From Blastocladiella emersonii ATCC 22665 (lineage: Eukaryota; Blastocladiomycota; Blastocladiomycetes; Blastocladiales; Blastocladiaceae): a stretch of 64,000 nt of DNA. The stretch spans positions 1,736,001-1,800,000 of the forward strand of contig JANHCV010000008.1 of the NCBI GenBank assembly GCA_025594325.1, written 5' to 3'. The position numbers and the translations under genes were made by a program. Below the pieces are notes generated by a model. It saw only the letters and a program-made list of their open reading frames with translations, was not told the DNA's origin and searched no databases. Of this stretch, positions 54,733 to 64,000 are shown one piece after another (within the stretch, counting starts at the first letter, position 1; each line of letters begins with the position of its first letter).

Positions 54733-56912
54733 TTGTCATGGTGCTCAAACAAAACCATATTCAAAACCTTGACTTCCCGCATGTCCAGCTGGCCAGGGAC
54801 CCACAAATCACAGTATCGAACCAACAAAGTATCTGACAACAGAAATATGGTACAACAGCCACGCGGATAATTGTCATGGTACTCAATCAAAACCATATGT
54901 TAATCTTTGCTTTCCTGCATGTCCAGCTGGCCAGGGACCCAAAAGTCCCAGTATCGAACCAACAAAGTATCTGACAACAGAAATATAGTAAACAATCCAC
55001 GCAGATCATTGTCGTGGTACTTAATCAAAACCATATTCTAATCTTTGCTTTCCCGCATGTCAAGCTGGTTGAGGACCCATAAATCGTAAAGTCGAACCAA
55101 AAAAATATCTGGCCATAGAGATATAGTAGACCAGCCACTCTGGCAATTGTCATGGTACTCAAACAAAACCATATTCAAATCTTTGACCTCCCGCATGCCC
55201 ATGTGGGCAAGGACCTATAGATCAGAGTATCGTACCAAGAAAATATCTGACCATGGAAATATAGTATACCAGCCACGTAGGTAATTGTCATGGCACTCAA
55301 ACGAAACCATAGTCAAGTCTTTGACTATTCACATGTCCAGCTGGTTGAGGACCCATAAATCGTAACGTCAAAGCAACAATATTTCCGACCATGGAAGTAT
55401 AGTAAACCAGCCACTCTGGCAATTGTCATGGTACTCAAACAAAACCATACTCAACTCTATGACTTCCCACATGTCCAGCAGGTTGGACACCCACAAATCA
55501 CAGTATCAAACCAACAAAATATCTGACCACAGGAGTATATATAACCGACCACGTAGGTAATTGCCTTGATACTCAAACAAAACCATATTCAAATCTTTCA
55601 CTTCCCGCTTGTCCAGCTAGCCAGGGACCCATAAATCACAGTATCACAGCAACACAATATCTGACCAAAGAAATATCGTAAACCAGCCACGTAGATAATT
55701 GTCATGGTACTCAAACAAAACCATACTCAAATCTTCGAGCGCCCCATGTCCAGGTGGGCAAGGGCCTATAAATCACAGTATTGAACCAAGGAAATACCTG
55801 ACTGACGATCGGGATGTATCAAACCTGCCACGCTGATAATTGTCATGGTACTCAAACATAACCATACTCAGCCAAATCTTCGCATACCCTCACGTCCAGG
55901 TGGGCAAGGAACCAAAGCGCCAGATATTCAAATCTACCGCTTTGTGCACACTCCACTAGCCAACTCTTCGATCCCCTAATTATGGAGCCCGTCGTCAAAG
56001 TACACGGTCCAATCAACCAAGTAAACAGCCAACCTGCCAACTTGCCTACCTGCTATCCGAACACCCACACCGCCTTGCAAGTCATTGGGGGCCCGCGCTC
56101 TCTGGTTGCCGTCCCGGCCAACAAAGGAAGGAATGATGAGCCCTGGCAGCCTGGCAGCCTGCCACTCTGACAGCTCGACTGACAGCGCCCACCCAGTAGA
56201 TATTATCTATCTCGTAGGTAGTCTGCGAGGACTTTGTTAGTCAATACACGACCAGTCTCCTCCTGGCTGCCGGCTCTGCTGTCCACTCCAAGTCCTGCAT
56301 GATGATGGGCCATGGAGGGTTCAGAGCAGCTCCTCTGTCTATCCGCGTGAAACCACTCACCCGCTGACGGATGTACACCGCGCACCGTGCAGCGCGCACA
56401 GCACACAGCGCCCGACGCACCACGCGGTGCGCACAAGGCGCAAACGGCCACCCTGGTGTCACACACACTCGCATGAACGGCAGGCATGCAAGGCGTCCCC
56501 AACTCAACAATGATTTATCATCCAGGCTTACTACTCGCTCCAACGGGTGCGCCTGCCTGCCCTCCCAGTGCCGTTGATTGATTGATGGATGGGTGCGCCA
56601 GCCCCTATTGCCAGCCAAGTGGCAAGCAACACCACAGCACCTGCGTCGCCCTGGCCACCGTACCTTGCAAACTGCGTAGCAGCCGTACTGCTTCACAGGG
56701 CTGCAGAGGGCTGGCTGCGGAGGGCTGAGGCGGCAGGGCTCCTCCTGCAGGAAGGAGACAGTGCTGGCGCCAAGGAGTGCTAGGGACGACAAACTGAATG
56801 GTGAATGACCCACACACCACATGCTCCTGGCAGGAGTGCGTGTGGGCGTGCGGGCTTGTGTCCGTGCGTGCCTGTGTCCGTGCGTGCCTGGATTAGACCT
56901 CCATCACAAGCG

Positions 56913-56985
56913 CCAAGTGACCAAGTGACCAAGTGACCAAGTGACCAAGTGACCAAGTGACCAAGGTGACCAAGTGACCAAGGTG
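56913..56985. repeat. 8-bp minisatellite (CCAAGTGA)n within the satellite unit
   Basis: About eight CCAAGTGA copies with two CCAAGGTGA variants; repeated at +3,049 and +6,098. The diverged inverted unit at 50022-50060 has fewer copies, so copy number varies. Confidence 0.85.
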
Positions 56986-57430
56986 ACACACAAGCACCAA
57001 GCTAGGGTGGCCGGGCGGCCATGGAACGTACTGCATGGGTACCATTACCGTGGACTGGCCGCGGCCATTAATCGCAGCACAGCCCTGCCTGGCTCAGGAC
57101 GCGGCGGGCGTGGGAGGCGGGTTGGGTAGATAGGTAGCAGCAGCAGCACCTGGCTAGCTGGCTGTCAAACAACACGAGTGAAGGGGTGCGTGAGGGAGGG
57201 TGTGTTGAATGAATGGATGGGTGGATGCAAGCAGACCTTCATACGTGTCGTGCGTGATGAGGATTGGTTGGCCACCATCCACCAACGCCATGGCATGGCT
57301 GCGGGTGTCGCTGCGTGCGCCTTGGCGGGTGGTGTTGGTGGGTGGTGTTGGTGGTGGGTGCTGTGGTGGTAGTGGAGCTAAAGTGGTGTCGTGGGGCTCT
57401 TGGGGTCCCCTTTCCTTCCTGTCTGGCCTA

Positions 57431-57455
57431 GGTGGGTGGGTGGGTGGGTGGGCGG
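57431..57455 (+). repeat. (GGGT)n tract with G-quadruplex potential
   Basis: Five to six consecutive GGG runs separated by single T bases on the plus strand, present in every unit (about 60480 and 63529 in the later ones). This spacing is the classical pattern of a parallel G-quadruplex. Confidence 0.7.
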
Positions 57456-57781
57456 ACGTAGCGCGCATGCGGGCGGGCAAGGTAGGAACGTTGCTCACGC
57501 AATGGATCATGTATTTCATGGAACGTAGTCTGGACAGCAGCAGAGAGGGGGATGTCCGGCCCAACCGGACCCTCCACGAATCACAATATGCACGCAATGA
57601 ATTGACCGATGATAGGGCCGTACCAAACCAGCCACGTAGACAATTGTCATGGTAGTCGAACAAAACCATATTCAAATCTTTGACTACACGCTTGTCCAGC
57701 TAGCCAGGGACCCATAAATCACAGTATCGACCCAACTAAATATTTGACAACAGAAAAATAGTAAACCAACCTCGTACATAA

Positions 57782-60700
57782 TTGTCATGGTACTCAAACA
57801 AAACCATATTCAAAACCTTGACTTCCCGCATGTCCAGCTGGCCAGGGACCCACAAATCACAGTATCGAACCAACAAAGTATCTGACAACAGAAATATGGT
57901 ACAACAGCCACGCGGATAATTGTCATGGTACTCAATCAAAACCATATGTTAATCTTTGCTTTCCTGCATGTCCAGCTGGCCAGGGACCCAAAAGTCCCAG
58001 TATCGAACCAACAAAGTATCTGACAACAGAAATATAGTAAACAATCCACGCAGATCATTGTCGTGGTACTTAATCAAAACCATATTCTAATCTTTGCTTT
58101 CCCGCATGTCAAGCTGGTTGAGGACCCATAAATCGTAAAGTCGAACCAAAAAAATATCTGGCCATAGAGATATAGTAGACCAGCCACTCTGGCAATTGTC
58201 ATGGTACTCAAACAAAACCATATTCAAATCTTTGACCTCCCGCATGCCCATGTGGGCAAGGACCTATAGATCAGAGTATCGTACCAAGAAAATATCTGAC
58301 CATGGAAATATAGTATACCAGCCACGTAGGTAATTGTCATGGCACTCAAACGAAACCATAGTCAAGTCTTTGACTATTCACATGTCCAGCTGGTTGAGGA
58401 CCCATAAATCGTAACGTCAAAGCAACAATATTTCCGACCATGGAAGTATAGTAAACCAGCCACTCTGGCAATTGTCATGGTACTCAAACAAAACCATACT
58501 CAACTCTATGACTTCCCACATGTCCAGCAGGTTGGACACCCACAAATCACAGTATCAAACCAACAAAATATCTGACCACAGGAGTATATATAACCGACCA
58601 CGTAGGTAATTGCCTTGATACTCAAACAAAACCATATTCAAATCTTTCACTTCCCGCTTGTCCAGCTAGCCAGGGACCCATAAATCACAGTATCACAGCA
58701 ACACAATATCTGACCAAAGAAATATCGTAAACCAGCCACGTAGATAATTGTCATGGTACTCAAACAAAACCATACTCAAATCTTCGAGCGCCCCATGTCC
58801 AGGTGGGCAAGGGCCTATAAATCACAGTATTGAACCAAGGAAATACCTGACTGACGATCGGGATGTATCAAACCTGCCACGCTGATAATTGTCATGGTAC
58901 TCAAACATAACCATACTCAGCCAAATCTTCGCATACCCTCACGTCCAGGTGGGCAAGGAACCAAAGCGCCAGATATTCAAATCTACCGCTTTGTGCACAC
59001 TCCACTAGCCAACTCTTCGATCCCCTAATTATGGAGCCCGTCGTCAAAGTACACGGTCCAATCAACCAAGTAAACAGCCAACCTGCCAACTTGCCTACCT
59101 GCTATCCGAACACCCACACCGCCTTGCAAGTCATTGGGGGCCCGCGCTCTCTGGTTGCCGTCCCGGCCAACAAAGGAAGGAATGATGAGCCCTGGCAGCC
59201 TGGCAGCCTGCCACTCTGACAGCTCGACTGACAGCGCCCACCCAGTAGATATTATCTATCTCGTAGGTAGTCTGCGAGGACTTTGTTAGTCAATACACGA
59301 CCAGTCTCCTCCTGGCTGCCGGCTCTGCTGTCCACTCCAAGTCCTGCATGATGATGGGCCATGGAGGGTTCAGAGCAGCTCCTCTGTCTATCCGCGTGAA
59401 ACCACTCACCCGCTGACGGATGTACACCGCGCACCGTGCAGCGCGCACAGCACACAGCGCCCGACGCACCACGCGGTGCGCACAAGGCGCAAACGGCCAC
59501 CCTGGTGTCACACACACTCGCATGAACGGCAGGCATGCAAGGCGTCCCCAACTCAACAATGATTTATCATCCAGGCTTACTACTCGCTCCAACGGGTGCG
59601 CCTGCCTGCCCTCCCAGTGCCGTTGATTGATTGATGGATGGGTGCGCCAGCCCCTATTGCCAGCCAAGTGGCAAGCAACACCACAGCACCTGCGTCGCCC
59701 TGGCCACCGTACCTTGCAAACTGCGTAGCAGCCGTACTGCTTCACAGGGCTGCAGAGGGCTGGCTGCGGAGGGCTGAGGCGGCAGGGCTCCTCCTGCAGG
59801 AAGGAGACAGTGCTGGCGCCAAGGAGTGCTAGGGACGACAAACTGAATGGTGAATGACCCACACACCACATGCTCCTGGCAGGAGTGCGTGTGGGCGTGC
59901 GGGCTTGTGTCCGTGCGTGCCTGTGTCCGTGCGTGCCTGGATTAGACCTCCATCACAAGCGCCAAGTGACCAAGTGACCAAGTGACCAAGTGACCAAGTG
60001 ACCAAGTGACCAAGGTGACCAAGTGACCAAGGTGACACACAAGCACCAAGCTAGGGTGGCCGGGCGGCCATGGAACGTACTGCATGGGTACCATTACCGT
60101 GGACTGGCCGCGGCCATTAATCGCAGCACAGCCCTGCCTGGCTCAGGACGCGGCGGGCGTGGGAGGCGGGTTGGGTAGATAGGTAGCAGCAGCAGCACCT
60201 GGCTAGCTGGCTGTCAAACAACACGAGTGAAGGGGTGCGTGAGGGAGGGTGTGTTGAATGAATGGATGGGTGGATGCAAGCAGACCTTCATACGTGTCGT
60301 GCGTGATGAGGATTGGTTGGCCACCATCCACCAACGCCATGGCATGGCTGCGGGTGTCGCTGCGTGCGCCTTGGCGGGTGGTGTTGGTGGGTGGTGTTGG
60401 TGGTGGGTGCTGTGGTGGTAGTGGAGCTAAAGTGGTGTCGTGGGGCTCTTGGGGTCCCCTTTCCTTCCTGTCTGGCCTAGGTGGGTGGGTGGGTGGGTGG
60501 GCGGACGTAGCGCGCATGCGGGCGGGCAAGGTAGGAACGTTGCTCACGCAATGGATCATGTATTTCATGGAACGTAGTCTGGACAGCAGCAGAGAGGGGG
60601 ATGTCCGGCCCAACCGGACCCTCCACGAATCACAATATGCACGCAATGAATTGACCGATGATAGGGCCGTACCAAACCAGCCACGTAGACAATTGTCATG

Positions 60701-60830
60701 GTAGTCGAACAAAACCATATTCAAATCTTTGACTACACGCTTGTCCAGCTAGCCAGGGACCCATAAATCACAGTATCGACCCAACTAAATATTTGACAAC
60801 AGAAAAATAGTAAACCAACCTCGTACATAA
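57782..60830. repeat. Macrosatellite unit 2 (3,049 bp)
   Basis: Appears identical to unit 1 apart from a base near the unit 1 start (about 54741). All internal landmarks recur at exactly +3,049. No gene is supported. Confidence 0.93.
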
Positions 60831-63800
60831 TTGTCATGGTACTCAAACAAAACCATATTCAAAACCTTGACTTCCCGCATGTCCAGCTGGCCAGGGACCC
60901 ACAAATCACAGTATCGAACCAACAAAGTATCTGACAACAGAAATATGGTACAACAGCCACGCGGATAATTGTCATGGTACTCAATCAAAACCATATGTTA
61001 ATCTTTGCTTTCCTGCATGTCCAGCTGGCCAGGGACCCAAAAGTCCCAGTATCGAACCAACAAAGTATCTGACAACAGAAATATAGTAAACAATCCACGC
61101 AGATCATTGTCGTGGTACTTAATCAAAACCATATTCTAATCTTTGCTTTCCCGCATGTCAAGCTGGTTGAGGACCCATAAATCGTAAAGTCGAACCAAAA
61201 AAATATCTGGCCATAGAGATATAGTAGACCAGCCACTCTGGCAATTGTCATGGTACTCAAACAAAACCATATTCAAATCTTTGACCTCCCGCATGCCCAT
61301 GTGGGCAAGGACCTATAGATCAGAGTATCGTACCAAGAAAATATCTGACCATGGAAATATAGTATACCAGCCACGTAGGTAATTGTCATGGCACTCAAAC
61401 GAAACCATAGTCAAGTCTTTGACTATTCACATGTCCAGCTGGTTGAGGACCCATAAATCGTAACGTCAAAGCAACAATATTTCCGACCATGGAAGTATAG
61501 TAAACCAGCCACTCTGGCAATTGTCATGGTACTCAAACAAAACCATACTCAACTCTATGACTTCCCACATGTCCAGCAGGTTGGACACCCACAAATCACA
61601 GTATCAAACCAACAAAATATCTGACCACAGGAGTATATATAACCGACCACGTAGGTAATTGCCTTGATACTCAAACAAAACCATATTCAAATCTTTCACT
61701 TCCCGCTTGTCCAGCTAGCCAGGGACCCATAAATCACAGTATCACAGCAACACAATATCTGACCAAAGAAATATCGTAAACCAGCCACGTAGATAATTGT
61801 CATGGTACTCAAACAAAACCATACTCAAATCTTCGAGCGCCCCATGTCCAGGTGGGCAAGGGCCTATAAATCACAGTATTGAACCAAGGAAATACCTGAC
61901 TGACGATCGGGATGTATCAAACCTGCCACGCTGATAATTGTCATGGTACTCAAACATAACCATACTCAGCCAAATCTTCGCATACCCTCACGTCCAGGTG
62001 GGCAAGGAACCAAAGCGCCAGATATTCAAATCTACCGCTTTGTGCACACTCCACTAGCCAACTCTTCGATCCCCTAATTATGGAGCCCGTCGTCAAAGTA
62101 CACGGTCCAATCAACCAAGTAAACAGCCAACCTGCCAACTTGCCTACCTGCTATCCGAACACCCACACCGCCTTGCAAGTCATTGGGGGCCCGCGCTCTC
62201 TGGTTGCCGTCCCGGCCAACAAAGGAAGGAATGATGAGCCCTGGCAGCCTGGCAGCCTGCCACTCTGACAGCTCGACTGACAGCGCCCACCCAGTAGATA
62301 TTATCTATCTCGTAGGTAGTCTGCGAGGACTTTGTTAGTCAATACACGACCAGTCTCCTCCTGGCTGCCGGCTCTGCTGTCCACTCCAAGTCCTGCATGA
62401 TGATGGGCCATGGAGGGTTCAGAGCAGCTCCTCTGTCTATCCGCGTGAAACCACTCACCCGCTGACGGATGTACACCGCGCACCGTGCAGCGCGCACAGC
62501 ACACAGCGCCCGACGCACCACGCGGTGCGCACAAGGCGCAAACGGCCACCCTGGTGTCACACACACTCGCATGAACGGCAGGCATGCAAGGCGTCCCCAA
62601 CTCAACAATGATTTATCATCCAGGCTTACTACTCGCTCCAACGGGTGCGCCTGCCTGCCCTCCCAGTGCCGTTGATTGATTGATGGATGGGTGCGCCAGC
62701 CCCTATTGCCAGCCAAGTGGCAAGCAACACCACAGCACCTGCGTCGCCCTGGCCACCGTACCTTGCAAACTGCGTAGCAGCCGTACTGCTTCACAGGGCT
62801 GCAGAGGGCTGGCTGCGGAGGGCTGAGGCGGCAGGGCTCCTCCTGCAGGAAGGAGACAGTGCTGGCGCCAAGGAGTGCTAGGGACGACAAACTGAATGGT
62901 GAATGACCCACACACCACATGCTCCTGGCAGGAGTGCGTGTGGGCGTGCGGGCTTGTGTCCGTGCGTGCCTGTGTCCGTGCGTGCCTGGATTAGACCTCC
63001 ATCACAAGCGCCAAGTGACCAAGTGACCAAGTGACCAAGTGACCAAGTGACCAAGTGACCAAGGTGACCAAGTGACCAAGGTGACACACAAGCACCAAGC
63101 TAGGGTGGCCGGGCGGCCATGGAACGTACTGCATGGGTACCATTACCGTGGACTGGCCGCGGCCATTAATCGCAGCACAGCCCTGCCTGGCTCAGGACGC
63201 GGCGGGCGTGGGAGGCGGGTTGGGTAGATAGGTAGCAGCAGCAGCACCTGGCTAGCTGGCTGTCAAACAACACGAGTGAAGGGGTGCGTGAGGGAGGGTG
63301 TGTTGAATGAATGGATGGGTGGATGCAAGCAGACCTTCATACGTGTCGTGCGTGATGAGGATTGGTTGGCCACCATCCACCAACGCCATGGCATGGCTGC
63401 GGGTGTCGCTGCGTGCGCCTTGGCGGGTGGTGTTGGTGGGTGGTGTTGGTGGTGGGTGCTGTGGTGGTAGTGGAGCTAAAGTGGTGTCGTGGGGCTCTTG
63501 GGGTCCCCTTTCCTTCCTGTCTGGCCTAGGTGGGTGGGTGGGTGGGTGGGCGGACGTAGCGCGCATGCGGGCGGGCAAGGTAGGAACGTTGCTCACGCAA
63601 TGGATCATGTATTTCATGGAACGTAGTCTGGACAGCAGCAGAGAGGGGGATGTCCGGCCCAACCGGACCCTCCACGAATCACAATATGCACGCAATGAAT
63701 TGACCGATGATAGGGCCGTACCAAACCAGCCACGTAGACAATTGTCATGGTAGTCGAACAAAACCATATTCAAATCTTTGACTACACGCTTGTCCAGCTA

Positions 63801-63879
63801 GCCAGGGACCCATAAATCACAGTATCGACCCAACTAAATATTTGACAACAGAAAAATAGTAAACCAACCTCGTACATAA
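60831..63879. repeat. Macrosatellite unit 3 (3,049 bp)
   Basis: Same landmarks at +6,098 from unit 1; no difference from unit 2 was noticed. No gene is supported. Confidence 0.93.
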
Positions 63880-64000
63880 TTGTCATGGTACTCAAACAAA
63901 ACCATATTCAAAACCTTGACTTCCCGCATGTCCAGCTGGCCAGGGACCCACAAATCACAGTATCGAACCAACAAAGTATCTGACAACAGAAATATGGTAC
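63880..64000. repeat. Start of macrosatellite unit 4, cut by the window end
   Basis: The sequence continues as the first ~120 bp of another unit, so the array extends beyond the window. Confidence 0.9.

Larger units (their letters stand above)
54733..57781. repeat. Macrosatellite unit 1 (3,049 bp)
   Basis: First full unit of a tandem array. Its first ~1.15 kb is made of about nine diverged subrepeats of ~138 bp, each starting near AATTGTCATGGTACTCAAAC (about 54732, 54872, 55010, 55146, 55283, 55423, 55558, 55694 and 55838). About 1.8 kb of non-repeated sequence follows, with an 8-bp minisatellite and a GGGT tract. A tenth subrepeat (about 57643) leads into the next unit. Short open frames repeat exactly at 3,049-bp intervals but show no coding signature. 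Unit boundaries are arbitrary. Confidence 0.93.

Noticed and set aside
57154-57675. 173- and 148-residue frames repeated in each satellite unit
   Set aside because: Opposite-strand overlaps within identical non-coding repeats, low-complexity, no start context or domain.
54733-64000. CRISPR array or rDNA repeat
   Set aside because: The unit is 3 kb with diverged 138-bp subrepeats, no spacers of uniform length, and no rRNA similarity.
1-64000. tRNA genes
   Set aside because: No credible GGTTCGAATCC-type B box with a matching A box was noticed by eye; a covariance-model scan would be decisive.

Overview
The window looks like nuclear DNA of a GC-rich, intron-containing, early-diverging (zoosporic) fungus. 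A Blastocladiomycota or Chytridiomycota genome would fit. The evidence is short GT..AG introns of about 59-101 bp with CTAAC/CTGAC branch sites, a secreted fungalysin (M36) protease, a BRPF-type protein that keeps its PWWP domain, a Rabin8-like Sec2 that keeps its C-terminal domain, and a CPSF30 that keeps its zinc knuckle. The species assignment is inference; no ribosomal marker is present.

Layout. Positions 1-5038 hold the fungalysin gene and a small repeat-protein gene. Positions 5039-14561 and 25454-34976 are the arms of a giant inverted repeat: 9,523 bp each, opposite orientation, every left position x pairing with 40015-x. I found a single base difference between them. Each arm carries, from outside in, a gene joining an inositol-phosphate kinase (ITPK1) to a RING-like C4C4 zinc module, CPSF30/Yth1 (head-to-tail with the kinase), a divergently transcribed Q/G/S-rich protein gene, and about 4 kb of gene-like but frame-broken sequence. 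The 10.9-kb spacer holds two diverged, oppositely oriented paralogues of an unrecognised membrane-protein family (14830-17135 minus; 21580-25314 plus), each with three ACGCGT boxes upstream, plus a possible gene relic near 19.5-20.0 kb. Diverged homology continues past the outer arm ends. The near-identical arms therefore look like the homogenised part of an older, larger inverted duplication.

Positions 35-48.9 kb are ordinary single-copy housekeeping DNA: COA3 (cytochrome oxidase assembly), a DUF1275/YoaK membrane protein, a 2,017-residue BRPF/Nto1-like chromatin reader, a bacterial-type cytidylate kinase with a mitochondrial-like leader, a Sec2/Rabin8 Rab-GEF and calcineurin B.

From about 48.9 kb the DNA is repetitive: a truncated non-LTR retrotransposon tail with RNase H, a diverged inverted piece of a satellite unit, two more 5'-truncated retrotransposon tails of one family arranged head-to-tail, then a macrosatellite of 3,049-bp units running off the end of the window. 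Each satellite unit contains about nine diverged ~138-bp subrepeats, an 8-bp minisatellite and a (GGGT)n tract. This end looks subtelomeric or heterochromatic, but no telomere repeat is visible.
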